In this document: piece after piece, positions 25,911 through 35,396 of the stretch
Layout of the letters: every line of letters starts with the position of its first letter
How positions within the stretch are numbered: the first letter of the stretch is position 1
Assembly: GCF_014697025.1 (NCBI RefSeq)
Contig: NZ_JACJRC010000005.1
Coordinates: 124,001 to 188,000 of the forward strand
DNA: 64,000 nt
Direction: 5' to 3'
Origin: Alkalinema sp. FACHB-956
Lineage (GTDB): Bacteria; Cyanobacteriota; Cyanobacteriia; Leptolyngbyales; Leptolyngbyaceae
Position numbers and translations under genes: made by a program
The notes under the pieces: model-generated
Seen by the model: only the letters and a program-made list of their open reading frames with translations
What the model was told of the DNA's origin: nothing
The model's database searches: none

Positions 25911-27563
25911 TCAAACTCGGGCAGGTTCAACCTCCAAGATGGGAACCAATTTGAGGTGATATTCTGCCTCAAAGCTGGGCTTTTTATAGGTCAAGCTCCA
26001 GAGCTCTAGGGCACAGTCATCACTGGGCTGGACGGGGCTGATGAACAGGCGCATTTCCTGACGCTCAGGCAACATTTGACAGCGCACAGATTTGATCGAG
26101 CCAATTTGCCGCCGATCGAGGGCAACAGCAAGGCGCAATAAGGGATGTAATTGCTCCACCACGCGACGGTGTTTTTTGCTGGTCAGGTTGCGATAGGTAT
26201 CGTGTTTCTTTTTGGGCGAGTTTTTGCGGTGATAGCGGGCGAGATTGGCGATCGTTTCCAGTTCCATCTCGTTGTACCCCAGCAAATCTGCATGGCGGAT
26301 CAGGTAATAGGAATGCTTGTGATGAGCATCATGACTGACGTGATGCCCACAGTTATGCAAAATTGCTGCGGCCCAGAGCAAGTCCCGTTCTTCGGATCCC
26401 CACTGGTGTAATTTCCCTTGGGTTTGATCAAAGAGAGCGATGGCAAACTGAGCCACCCGTTCGCTATAGGTCAAATTCACCTGATATTTTTGGGCCGTTT
26501 TGTAGACACTTCGTTGACGCACAGACCCTTGGTAGCGGAGGCGATCTTCAATCAACCCGTGGGTAATCATCCAATCGACTACCACCCCTTCCCGTAGCGA
26601 TCGTTCACAGATCGTGATGCTGTCTACGCCCAGTAAGGTCATGGCTTCTTGAAGAACTAAGCCCCCCGCCAAAATAATTTCTGCCCGCCGTTCGGACATC
26701 CCCGGAATTGCTACCCGTTCTGCAAACTTCATCCGGCGCAGACGGTGCAACCAATCCCGCAACTCCGCCAAACTGATGGAGTAGCCATTCAGCGGATTTG
26801 GGACAGTCCCAAATTTTTCTCGGGCGTGGAGGTTGGCAAGGGCTTCGATCGTGCCAGACGTGCCGACCATTTTGATCCTTTCACCCGGTTTAATCTGGGC
26901 TTGAATCTCTTCGATCGGGCGTTCCAGCATCCCACGGATGTAGGCTTGGAGGGCCAGGAATTCCATTGAACTAATGGGATCCGTAGAGATAAAATCTGCG
27001 GTCAAGCGTACCGCCCCGACCTTCGTGCTGCTGAGGCTGCGGGGTTCGTGGCCATCGCCCAAAATCAGTTCTGTGGATCCTCCACCAATGTCAATAATGA
27101 CGTGGGGTTGGGCATTGAGCGTCATGCCAGAAAGGACACCGAGGTATATTCGGCGAGCTTCTTCTGGGCCAGAAATTAAGTTAATCCACAGCCCTAAGGC
27201 TTTTTCAACGGTCTGTAGGAATTCCTGGCCATTGGGGGCCTCCCGCACCGCGCTTGTGGCAACGGCAATAATCTCATCCGCGTGCAGACTAGTCGCAATT
27301 TCCTGGCATCGCTTGAGGGCTGTAATCGCCCGCTCCATGGCGGCAGGGGTGAGATTACCCGTCAGTTTGTCCCGATCGCCGAGCCGCACCGTTGATTTAT
27401 CGCGAGCCACGATCGTAAAGGCCGGAATCGATGGCTGCACCTTGACCACCACCATGTGAATCGAGTTGGTGCCCACATCAATGGAGGCCAGAATGTAGTC
27501 ACGATCGCTAGACAAATCAGAATGCATAACGGTGGGGGGCAGAGGCTGGCTGGAGTTCACCAT
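25911..27563 (-). CDS. ppx: Exopolyphosphatase, Ppx/GppA family
   Basis: A 550-residue protein. The ASKHA ATPase fold (residues about 28-330) has phosphate-1 motif ASIDVGTNSIHMVVVKVQ and phosphate-2 motif VIIDIGGGSTELILGDG, plus AVATSAVREAPNG. The C-terminal part contains an HD-like metal site (AAILHNCGHHVSHDAHHKHS) as in long Ppx proteins. It releases phosphate from polyphosphate chains, or acts on pppGpp. The start may be at Met13 of this frame. Confidence 0.92.
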   Translation of the reverse strand: MVNSSQPLPPTVMHSDLSSDRDYILASIDVGTNSIHMVVVKVQPSIPAFTIVARDKSTVRLGDRDKLTGNLTPAAMERAITALKRCQEIATSLHADEIIAVATSAVREAPNGQEFLQTVEKALGLWINLISGPEEARRIYLGVLSGMTLNAQPHVIIDIGGGSTELILGDGHEPRSLSSTKVGAVRLTADFISTDPISSMEFLALQAYIRGMLERPIEEIQAQIKPGERIKMVGTSGTIEALANLHAREKFGTVPNPLNGYSISLAELRDWLHRLRRMKFAERVAIPGMSERRAEIILAGGLVLQEAMTLLGVDSITICERSLREGVVVDWMITHGLIEDRLRYQGSVRQRSVYKTAQKYQVNLTYSERVAQFAIALFDQTQGKLHQWGSEERDLLWAAAILHNCGHHVSHDAHHKHSYYLIRHADLLGYNEMELETIANLARYHRKNSPKKKHDTYRNLTSKKHRRVVEQLHPLLRLAVALDRRQIGSIKSVRCQMLPERQEMRLFISPVQPSDDCALELWSLTYKKPSFEAEYHLKLVPILEVEPARV

Positions 27564-27842
27564 AGCTACTTAAACGGTGAAAAAAGGAACAGGGACAACC
27601 GAGGAACTGGACTCAATGGGTTGACCCATGGGTTAATCCATTGAGATCGATAGATCGCAACCATTGGCTGCTCACAGGTATCTTACTGGCTTCTTCGATT
27701 TTTTTGATCAGGGAAAGGATAGCTTTTGAGTTCCCCCCCTCTTGTGTCACTTCCGATCGCCTCCTACGATAATTCCAGTTCGGTGCGTCCCATTCCTGAA
27801 ATACCAGGTCAGTTGCCTAGGTGACTTCGTTCCCATTGCGTT

Positions 27843-27900
27843 TTGGACTTGTTGCGTCTTGGACTTGTTGCATCTTGGACTTGTTGTGTCTTGGACTTGT
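27843..27900. repeat. 16-bp tandem repeat abutting the polyprenyltransferase start
   Basis: TTGGACTTGTTGCGTC (27843), TTGGACTTGTTGCATC (27859), TTGGACTTGTTGTGTC (27875), then the partial TTGGACTTGT (27891-27900), ending immediately before the ATG at 27901. Variation here would change the untranslated leader. Confidence 0.9.
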
Positions 27901-28830
27901 ATGGCTATATTTCGCGATCGTCAGTCTCAATCCATGTCTCCCGAATCTCTTTGGTGGACGATTGTTCGTTTGCTGCGCTGGGATAAACCAGAAGGGCGAT
28001 TAATTTTAATGGTGCCAGCCCTGTGGGCGGTGTTTTTGGCGGCTAGGGGCTATCCTTCCGCCTTACTGGTGGGGATTATTATCCTGGGATCCTTGGCAAC
28101 GAGTGCAGCGGGCTGTGTGGTCAACGACCTCTGGGATCGCAACATTGATCCCCAGGTAGAACGCACGAAGAATCGCCCCCTCGCCTCCCGTGCCCTCTCG
28201 GTTCAGGTGGGAATCGGCGTCATGCTAGTTGGCTTTCTGTGCGCCTATGGCCTCGCCCTGTTTCTCAACCCCCTCACCTTTTGGCTCTGTGTGGCAGCGG
28301 TTCCTGTCATTGTGATTTACCCCGCCATGAAGCGGGTGTTTCCGGTACCGCAATTGGTGCTGTCGATCGCCTGGGGATTTGCGGTATTGATTAGCTGGAG
28401 TGCGGTCAGTTGTGGCCTCACCCCCAGTGCCACGGCTTGCTTAGGGCAGGAAACCTGGTTGTTGTGGGGGGCCACGCTGTGTTGGACGATGGGGTTTGAT
28501 ACGGTTTACGCCCTTTCCGATCGGGAGGACGATCGCAAGTTAGGCGTCAATTCCAGCGCGCTGTTCTTTGGCACCTATGCCCCCCAAGCGATCGCGGTCT
28601 TTTATATAGCCACGACGATCATCCTCGGCAAATTGGGGCAAGTGATGCAACTGGACTGGCCGTTTTGGGTCAGTTTAGCGATCGCGGCGATCGCTTGGGC
28701 TTGGCAAGCGCTGAAATTAACCCAACCGCGCATTCCCCATCCGTTCTATGCCGCCGCCTTTAAACAAAACGTTGGAATTGGGTTCGTCTTGCTAGCAGGC
28801 ATGATTGCGGGTGTTTGGTGGAATGGGTGA
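27901..28830 (+). CDS. ubiA: 4-hydroxybenzoate polyprenyltransferase (solanesyltransferase)
   Basis: A 309-residue UbiA-type membrane prenyltransferase. The first Asp-rich motif is NDLWDRNIDPQVERTKNRPL and the second is YALSDREDDRKLGVNSSALF. Between and around them are about eight to nine membrane helices. It closely follows the pattern of Synechocystis Slr0926, which attaches the solanesyl chain to 4-hydroxybenzoate for plastoquinone-9. ATG 27901 is used; ATG 27934 (MSPESLWWTIVRLLRW) is an alternative. No clear SD precedes either. Confidence 0.92.
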   Translation: MAIFRDRQSQSMSPESLWWTIVRLLRWDKPEGRLILMVPALWAVFLAARGYPSALLVGIIILGSLATSAAGCVVNDLWDRNIDPQVERTKNRPLASRALSVQVGIGVMLVGFLCAYGLALFLNPLTFWLCVAAVPVIVIYPAMKRVFPVPQLVLSIAWGFAVLISWSAVSCGLTPSATACLGQETWLLWGATLCWTMGFDTVYALSDREDDRKLGVNSSALFFGTYAPQAIAVFYIATTIILGKLGQVMQLDWPFWVSLAIAAIAWAWQALKLTQPRIPHPFYAAAFKQNVGIGFVLLAGMIAGVWWNG

Positions 28831-28846
28831 AATTCAAGGGGTGGAA

Positions 28847-30148
28847 TTAATTGACGTAATAATCGCGAGTCCCTTTTGCATCGATCGCTTCTCCTAGCCG
28901 CTGGAGCGCATGGACATAGGCCGCTGCCCGCATGGAAATTTTCTGGCGTTGAGCAATCTCCCAAATGCGCTCCGTTTCCTCAATGATTCTGCGCTGGAGA
29001 CTTTGGTTCACCTCACCCAAAGACCAGTACATGCCATTGCGGTTTTGCACCCACTCAAAATAGCTCACGGTCACCCCGCCTGCATTGACCAGAATATCTG
29101 GAAATACCTGAATGCCTTTAGCTTCTAGAATGGCATCGGCCTGGGAGGTAATGGGGCCATTGGCCACTTCAAAAATGAATTTAGCCCGGATTTTATCAGC
29201 ATTGTTAACCGTGATCTGTTTCTCCAATGCAGCTGGAATCAAAACATCCACATCTAAGGTGAGCAGATCTTCATTACTGATCACATCATGGGCAGTGAAG
29301 TTGCACACACTACCATCACAATAGACAGCTTGCAACTTGCGCGTTGATTCTTTCAATTGTCGTAATGTTGGAATATCCAATCCAGATTTGGCATAGAGAC
29401 CACCTTGGGAATCGCTGATCGCAACGACTTGATATCCCGCTTGGTAGAGAAACTCCGCCAAAGCTGCGCCTGCATTCCCAAACCCTTGGATAGCAACTGT
29501 TGTATGTTGAGGCACCCGATCGAGCTTGGGCAACAGGGTTTGCATGACAAAAAATGCGCCCAGTGCCGTTGCATCCTCCCGCCCCAAACTGCCCCCGAGG
29601 GTGATTGGTTTTCCGGTGACGACCCCAGGGCTGTAGTGGCGTTTAATCGTGCTGTATTCGTCCATCATCCAACCCATAACCATGGCATTGGTGTAGACAT
29701 CCGGGGCCAAAATGTCCGTGTCCACCCCAATAAAATCCGCGATCGCGCTAATGTAGCCTCGGCTCAACCGTTCCAATTCCATCTTGGACAACAGTTTGGG
29801 GTTAACCGTGATGCCGCCCTTCGCCCCTCCAAACGGGAGATTTAATGCGGCACATTTAAACGTCATCCAAAAGGCCAAGGTTTGGACTTCATCTAGGGTG
29901 ACATTGGGGTGATAGCGCACACCGCCCTTGCCGGGGCCACGGGTATCGTCATAGCGCACCCGATAGCCTTGAAACACTTGTAGCGAACCATCATCCATCC
30001 GAACCGGGATAGAAACACTCAGGCTGGCCTTGGGAGATTGCAGCGATCGAATGGCATCCTCGGAAATCGTTGCATATTTGAGAGCTAGGTTCAGCCGTTG
30101 GCTCGCATCGGTTAGCAGAGAGGGGGATGGAGTGACTATTTGGTTCAT
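28847..30148 (-). CDS. gdhA: Glutamate/leucine dehydrogenase family protein
   Basis: A 433-residue enzyme with the substrate-binding segment GPGKGGVRYHPNVTLDEVQT, the catalytic region FKCAALNLPFGGAKGGITVN with its active lysine, and an NAD(P)-binding domain starting VAIQGFGNAGAALAEFLYQA. It interconverts glutamate and 2-oxoglutarate with ammonium. The length fits the hexameric type. It is convergent with ubiA (16-bp gap). Confidence 0.93.
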   Translation of the reverse strand: MNQIVTPSPSLLTDASQRLNLALKYATISEDAIRSLQSPKASLSVSIPVRMDDGSLQVFQGYRVRYDDTRGPGKGGVRYHPNVTLDEVQTLAFWMTFKCAALNLPFGGAKGGITVNPKLLSKMELERLSRGYISAIADFIGVDTDILAPDVYTNAMVMGWMMDEYSTIKRHYSPGVVTGKPITLGGSLGREDATALGAFFVMQTLLPKLDRVPQHTTVAIQGFGNAGAALAEFLYQAGYQVVAISDSQGGLYAKSGLDIPTLRQLKESTRKLQAVYCDGSVCNFTAHDVISNEDLLTLDVDVLIPAALEKQITVNNADKIRAKFIFEVANGPITSQADAILEAKGIQVFPDILVNAGGVTVSYFEWVQNRNGMYWSLGEVNQSLQRRIIEETERIWEIAQRQKISMRAAAYVHALQRLGEAIDAKGTRDYYVN

Positions 30149-30694
30149 ACCAGGATCCTTTGAAGCGAACAGATATCACAGTAATGGAGTGAATGGAGTG
30201 AGATTATCGAACGAGATTATGGCGCGCAGTGATGAAGTGAGGTCATGGCGTGAGTGAGATCATTCGAGGGATTGGAGATTGAGCCTCACAACGGTTTATT
30301 CACGAAAGTTTATTGAAGGAGTCTAGATCAATCATAGAAAGGCTGAAATCGACTTGTCACACTGAAATAACAAATCTTGAGTCTACAAAATAATTTTCAC
30401 CTTTCTAGAAAAAATGCCACACTTAACAGTGAATCATTGGAACAGTGAGTCATTAGACGGTCGGCCTTGGCTCAATCGTGGAATAAACAGTAGATTTGAG
30501 TAAACCTATGGTTTTCCAGATGCTGAGTTATCTCTAATCACCCATTCTCTCTAATCGCCCATTCTCCATAGGCGTTGTCAGGATAGCCGATCTACCAGCC
30601 GATCTACCATCGGTCGTAACCCCATCGGTTGCGAAAATCAGCTAACGAGAGATTTTTATTATTCAACTACCTTGTATTTTTTGTCCTATTTTCC
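30149..30694. other. Intergenic region between gdhA and the DUF4126 gene
   Basis: No gene is recognised. It contains short direct repeats such as AATGGAGTGA (30183-30203) and paired phrases CCATTCTC and CGATCTACCA near 30541-30612. Divergent promoters are expected. Confidence 0.4.
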
Positions 30695-31297
30695 ATGATT
30701 GAGGTTATCCTAGCCGTTCTTTCCGTGTCCGCAGCGGCAGGTCTTCGGATCGCACTCCCACTGTTGATGATTGGGCTATTATCCGGCCCCCAACTGTGGC
30801 AACAAGTTCCTCTACTATCCATGCTCTCCCCCGCCTTAGTTTTAGGCGTTTTGGTAAGCTGGTCGTTCTTCGAGCTCATTGCCTCCAAGGATCGGGTTGG
30901 CATTCGACTCGTCCAAATCCTTCAATTATTTTGTAGCCCGATCGTCGGTGGCATTATGGGTGTCGCGATCGCCCGCGCCATGGATGCCCCAGCCGATTTA
31001 GTCGCGCTGTTGGGAGTGGTAAGTGGATTACTCGCCTTCGTCTTACAACTGGTACAAGTGGGCTGGTTCTATCGCTTGCGGAATGGCATTCCGGTTTGGG
31101 TTTTGTTGATTCAGGATGCTCTCTGTATTGCGCTGGTTTTGTTCGCCTTAGATTCACCGAAGCAGGGAGGATTGATTGCTATGTTGCTGTTGTGGTTTGC
31201 GATTCGGAGTTCCAAAGCTTGGCGAGACTGGTATCGTGCCCAAGCCCATCCCCGCGATCGACTACATCCTCGCTACGGGAAGCAAGAGCCTGACTAG
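30695..31297 (+). CDS. DUF4126 family membrane protein
   Basis: A 200-residue integral membrane protein starting MIEVILAVLSVSAAAGLRIA, with about five to six hydrophobic helices and the DUF4126 pattern SAAAGLRIALPLLMIGLLSG. The frame is open further upstream, but ATG 30695 matches the usual start. The C-terminus is polar (AQAHPRDRLHPRYGKQEPD). Function unknown. Confidence 0.8.
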   Translation: MIEVILAVLSVSAAAGLRIALPLLMIGLLSGPQLWQQVPLLSMLSPALVLGVLVSWSFFELIASKDRVGIRLVQILQLFCSPIVGGIMGVAIARAMDAPADLVALLGVVSGLLAFVLQLVQVGWFYRLRNGIPVWVLLIQDALCIALVLFALDSPKQGGLIAMLLLWFAIRSSKAWRDWYRAQAHPRDRLHPRYGKQEPD

Positions 31298-31324
31298 GAT
31301 CTCTTAGCCTAGTTAAGAGATCCT
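31296..31324. terminator. Hairpin between convergent genes
   Basis: A perfect 11-bp inverted repeat AGGATCTCTTA (31296-31306) / TAAGAGATCCT (31314-31324) with a 7-nt loop overlaps the DUF4126 stop and lies 20 bp from the end of hemH. It has no strong T-tract; a bidirectional terminator or 3' end stabiliser. Confidence 0.6.
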
Positions 31325-31343
31325 AATTCAACAACCGTTTTTC

Positions 31344-32507
31344 CTACAGCAGGCCAACGGCGTGTAAAGGCCCACGACCGATCAGCAATTCCGCAAGTAA
31401 AGCCAAGATGCCCAGCATGGCCAACCGCCCGTTCCACACTTCGGCAGACGTGGTCAAGCCCCATTCCCAACGCTCCTGGGGATAGAGCTTGGTATCTTCC
31501 GACGGCTGAACCGTTTCGGCAAACAAGATGGGTCGATCGTGCAATGCTTTTTGCACTAAATCCGCCAGGGCTTGGATAAACGTGGGATCCGTATCGAGCG
31601 CTGGGACACGGGAGAAGATTTCAATGCCTGCTTCTTCAGCCACTTCACGGTATTCCTGGTCAATTTCTTCCAGGGTTTCAATGTGTTCCGAAACAAAGCT
31701 GATGGGTACCACCACCAACTCTTTGACCCCTTTTTCAGCCAGTTCTTGGATGGCCTCATCGGTGTAGGGCTTGAGCCACTCCACGGGCCCCACTCGACTT
31801 TGGTAGGCCAGGGTGTAGTCATTCGATCGGCCCAGGGTTTTCATGATTAACCCCGCGCAGGCTTCAATTTCCTTCTGGTAAGGATCACCCGCTTCTTCCA
31901 CATAGCTGACGGGAACTCCATGGGCACTGAAGAACACATGGCCTTGAGCAGGATCCGGCAAACTATCAATTCGTTGACCAATCAGCTTGGCCATGGATTG
32001 CAAGTATCCGGGGTGGTTGTACCAGGAAGGGATGACGGTGTAGGGAATTTTTTGCAGATCTGGATCAACATTCCACATCCGTTCCAAAACACGGAAGCTG
32101 GAGCCGCTGGTACTAATAGAAAACTGAGGATAGAGGGGCAGAATCACCAGCCGCTCGGGCTTATCTCGCTTAATTCGAGCGATCGCCTCTTCAGTAAAGG
32201 GGTGCCAATAGCGCATCCCAATGTAGACGGTAGCCTCCTGCCCCGATTGGTTCAGCAGGGATTCCAAGTCTTTGGCCTGGGCCTCAGTAATGCGCCGCAG
32301 GGGAGATCCCCCACCAATTTTTTTATAATTTTCTTGAGATTTCTTTGCACGCAAGGTAGAGATCAGCCATGCCAAGGGGCTTTGGAGCCAGGGAACGGGC
32401 AGGCGAATAATCTCTGGATCAGAAAATAGATTATAGAGAAAAGGCCGCACATCTTCTAGGCGATCTGGCCCTCCCAAATTCAGCAATAAAACGCCGATTC
32501 GCCCCAT
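31344..32507 (-). CDS. hemH: Ferrochelatase with C-terminal chlorophyll-binding (CAB) helix
   Basis: A 387-residue ferrochelatase that inserts Fe2+ into protoporphyrin IX. Conserved parts are [35 protein letters not shown] with the metal-site His, [19 protein letters not shown] and [17 protein letters not shown] with catalytic Glu residues. The last ~35 residues ([20 protein letters not shown]) form a CAB-like transmembrane helix found only in oxygenic phototrophs and linked to pigment sensing and photosystem II repair. Confidence 0.97.
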   Translation of the reverse strand: MGRIGVLLLNLGGPDRLEDVRPFLYNLFSDPEIIRLPVPWLQSPLAWLISTLRAKKSQENYKKIGGGSPLRRITEAQAKDLESLLNQSGQEATVYIGMRYWHPFTEEAIARIKRDKPERLVILPLYPQFSISTSGSSFRVLERMWNVDPDLQKIPYTVIPSWYNHPGYLQSMAKLIGQRIDSLPDPAQGHVFFSAHGVPVSYVEEAGDPYQKEIEACAGLIMKTLGRSNDYTLAYQSRVGPVEWLKPYTDEAIQELAEKGVKELVVVPISFVSEHIETLEEIDQEYREVAEEAGIEIFSRVPALDTDPTFIQALADLVQKALHDRPILFAETVQPSEDTKLYPQERWEWGLTTSAEVWNGRLAMLGILALLAELLIGRGPLHAVGLL

Positions 32508-32769
32508 AGCAATGTCTCGCCCCTTAGTTTAAGTCTCAGGTTTGTAAATGATTTTAACATTCTCCATTCGTCGAGGCTTGGGTTTTACAGGTGCTCTGAT
32601 AAAAAGCAGATCCGAATCAAACCTTGCGCCGTTGAACGATCGAGGTTGAACGATTGATAATGACCGTGTGACATTAACTTTGCTTATCATGCCATCGATA
32701 CAAATATCAAACTTAGTTGACATTTCTTTGCATTAGCGACTAATTTGCGATCGTAATTTTTAGGAAATA

Positions 32770-33948
32770 ATGGCCGAATTTGACGCTCTAGATAGCAAAA
32801 TCACCCAATTGAATCTACGCCTCAAGATGGCCCGATTAGGGGTGCAAATCGAACGGCGGGGCACCAAGTTAAATCTACGGGGAACCTTGCCGCCCCGCCC
32901 CGGCTGTGGGCGACTCCGTCCCTACCAACAGCGGTTGAGCTTGGGGCTCCCTGCGACACCGGCGGGTCTGAAGCAAATTGAGCAGGAAGCCAAAATTATT
33001 GCGGCTCAGTTAATCCAGAAGAGTTTCGATTGGCGGGATTATTTGACGATCGAGGCGGGTAAACGGCTCAGTCAACTGGATCTGGTCGAGCAGATCCAAG
33101 CCTTTGAACGCCAGTTTTTCGCAGCCAGCGATCGGGTCAGCAAGCCCGCCGCCACCAAAACGACCTGGAATGCGGCCTATGCGCCCTATCTCCGCAAGTT
33201 GGCAGGCATGGCCCAAGATCACCCAAAGCTGACTTTGCCGGAGTTAATTTACAAAACCGTGCACAGTACGGCGATCCAGTCCCGCAGTCGGCAGGTCTGC
33301 TGCACAGCCTTGTCGGCCTTTGCGGAATTTCTGAATCTGGAATTGCCCACGGAGTTGAAAACCCTCGCAGGGAGCTATAACAACAGCCGCACCCAAGCCC
33401 GGAATTTACCCAGCGATGAGGCGATCGTGCAAGCCTGGGCCCAGATTCCTAATCCGGCGTGGCAGTTTGTCTACGGCATCATGGCAACCTTTGGACTGCG
33501 GAACCATGAGGTCTTTTTCTGCGACTATACCCAACTTCAGCAGGGGGAAACGAGCATTCAGGTACTGGACACGACCAAAACCGGCAGCCATGAGGTTTGG
33601 GCCTTTTATCCGGAATGGATTGAGGAATTTCACCTGCGATCGATTCAGTTACCGGAAATTAATACCGATTTATCCCAAACCACCTTGCAACGGGTAGGAC
33701 AACGGGTGACGGCACAGTTTCGGCGTTATGGCGTGCCTTTTTCGCCCTACGATTTGCGCCACGCCTGGGCTGTGCGGACGATTCACTTTGGCTTGCCGGA
33801 TACCGTCGCCGCTAAGATGATGGGGCATTCCGTTGCAGTCCATACCCGCACCTATCACCAATGGATCACCCGCCGTGATCAACAGGCCGCCGTTGAAGCC
33901 GCGATCGCGAAAAATTCCCGTTCTGCCCCCACCCTTTCCACTTCCTAG
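32770..33948 (+). CDS. Tyrosine recombinase/integrase, XisA-like variant
   Basis: A 392-residue recombinase. Catalytic residues seen are Arg244 (FGLRNHEVF), Lys270 (TTKTGSHE), Arg330 (YDLRHAW), His353 (MMGHS) and the nucleophile Tyr362 (RTYHQW). The usual box-II His is replaced by Tyr327. From memory the same substitution is described for the heterocyst excisases XisA and XisC. The N-terminal 200 residues hold the arm/core-binding region. No att sites or phage genes adjoin it, so it may be a resident chromosomal recombinase. Confidence 0.85.
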   Translation: MAEFDALDSKITQLNLRLKMARLGVQIERRGTKLNLRGTLPPRPGCGRLRPYQQRLSLGLPATPAGLKQIEQEAKIIAAQLIQKSFDWRDYLTIEAGKRLSQLDLVEQIQAFERQFFAASDRVSKPAATKTTWNAAYAPYLRKLAGMAQDHPKLTLPELIYKTVHSTAIQSRSRQVCCTALSAFAEFLNLELPTELKTLAGSYNNSRTQARNLPSDEAIVQAWAQIPNPAWQFVYGIMATFGLRNHEVFFCDYTQLQQGETSIQVLDTTKTGSHEVWAFYPEWIEEFHLRSIQLPEINTDLSQTTLQRVGQRVTAQFRRYGVPFSPYDLRHAWAVRTIHFGLPDTVAAKMMGHSVAVHTRTYHQWITRRDQQAAVEAAIAKNSRSAPTLSTS

Positions 33949-34042
33949 GGTTCCTGCCAAGGGTTCTAGCCCACGGCCTTCTCTGGCCCACTATAAGCAA
34001 TTACATCAACTAGCAATTACATCAACTAGCAGGTCAACAATT

Positions 34043-34669
34043 ATGGCAACGATTTTACGGGATTGGAGTTATCGCTATCAGTGGCTCTACGATGGCATTT
34101 CCCGCATCGCATCGCTGGCCGTTGGGGGGGAAGCCCGCTTTCGACAGTTGGCATTAGAGGGCATTGACATTACACCGGAATCGACGGTGCTGGATCTGTG
34201 CTGCGGTTGTGGACAAACGACGCAGTTTTTAGTGCAACGATCGCGGCAAGTGACGGGGTTGGATGCCTCACCGTTTTCGATTCAACGGGCCCAGCGTAAT
34301 GTGCCCGAAGCAACCTATGTGGAAGCCTTTGCGGAGGCAATGCCCTTTGCGGATGCCACCTTTGACATTGTCCACACCAGTGCGGCCATGCATGAAATGA
34401 CCCCGAAAAACCTGCAACGGATCTTTCAGGAAGCCTATCGCGTGCTGAAGCCAGGGGGCTATTTTCTGATTGCAGATTTTCACCGTCCCCAACCTTGGAT
34501 GATGCCAGGTATTGCGCTATTTTTTGGTCTATTTGAAACGGAAACCGCTTGGCAATTGTTAGATCTGGATTTGGTGAAAATGCTTCAGGAAGCGGGTTTT
34601 ACGCACTGCGATCGCCAACTCTACGCTGGCGACAGTTTACAAGTCCTGCAAGCCCAAAAGAAATGCTGA
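34043..34669 (+). CDS. Class I SAM-dependent methyltransferase
   Basis: A 208-residue methyltransferase. Motif I is VLDLCCGCGQTTQFL (near residue 50), followed by VTGLDASPFSI (acidic residue binding the ribose), the ADATFDIVHTSAAMHEM segment and the post-motif EAYRVLKPGGYFLIADFHRP. It resembles the UbiE/MenG-like group but lacks signatures that name a substrate. The true start is the ATG at 34043; the frame runs on upstream into the integrase gene, from whose stop it is separated by 94 bp. Confidence 0.85.
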   Translation: MATILRDWSYRYQWLYDGISRIASLAVGGEARFRQLALEGIDITPESTVLDLCCGCGQTTQFLVQRSRQVTGLDASPFSIQRAQRNVPEATYVEAFAEAMPFADATFDIVHTSAAMHEMTPKNLQRIFQEAYRVLKPGGYFLIADFHRPQPWMMPGIALFFGLFETETAWQLLDLDLVKMLQEAGFTHCDRQLYAGDSLQVLQAQKKC

Positions 34670-34729
34670 TGACATCACTAGTCATTTTCAGATTTGACAC
34701 GCTGGAGAATGTTACGAAAATTCGAACCG

Positions 34730-35074
34730 CTACAGCAAATGCAAGACAAAGGGATACCGGAAGGGCCGATCGGGATTAGCCGCACAACCCACGATCGCGA
34801 GAATGGGCAAAATCACGTTTAAGATAATCAACGGAATCAGTGCTAAAAAACCGATTAATACAAGACACAGAATTCCAACAATAATGCCGTAGATAAAAAA
34901 GGTCAGTTGAAAATTGACCGCTTCCTTAGCATTTTCCTGCACAATATAATCTTCAGACAAAAGTAAAATGACGATCGGAATGGAAATCGACACGATCGAA
35001 AAAGTCAGCAACCCTGCGCCATGGCTGACAATGCAAAGTAACTTTTGTTTGGTGCGGTCTTGGTGACTATGCAT
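34730..35074 (-). CDS. DUF4870 domain membrane protein
   Basis: A 114-residue protein, MHSHQDRTKQKLLCIVSHGA onwards, with three hydrophobic helices and the DUF4870 segment ENAKEAVNFQLTFFIYGIIV. The ATG at 35074 gives a normal family N-terminus; the frame is open to 35176 but the added residues look random. Function unknown. Confidence 0.78.
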   Translation of the reverse strand: MHSHQDRTKQKLLCIVSHGAGLLTFSIVSISIPIVILLLSEDYIVQENAKEAVNFQLTFFIYGIIVGILCLVLIGFLALIPLIILNVILPILAIVGCAANPDRPFRYPFVLHLL

Positions 35075-35396
35075 AGTGGTGGGTAAAGTGAGGGGATCGG
35101 GTGTCCTTGCTCTGATTGGCACTCTCTGGGCGAGTTCCCTTGGACGGATACCAACTAGTCTAAGAGATGCCATCATCTACAGTCAGACTACAGTCAGAGA
35201 TAAGCCAGACTACCTACAGTCAGAGATAAGTCAGACTACAGTCAGAGATGGCATCATTCCCGATCGCTAGGTGCAGAAAACCTTATTGATTTCTGATCTG
35301 AGATCGCCCCCAAGTGAAAAACGATCGCTTCCCTAAGAAAAACGATCGCCCCTCAAATCAACTTTAAATCAACCTCAAATCAACCTCAAATCAACC
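35075..35396. repeat. Repeat-rich spacer between DUF4870 and argJ
   Basis: Three copies of CTACAGTCAGAGAT (35188, 35214, 35236; the first two extend to 17 bp with AAG) are bracketed by inverted GATGCCATC (35166-35174) and GATGGCATC (35247-35255). Further right, AAATCAACCTC is repeated (35365-35398). No gene is seen. Confidence 0.8.
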
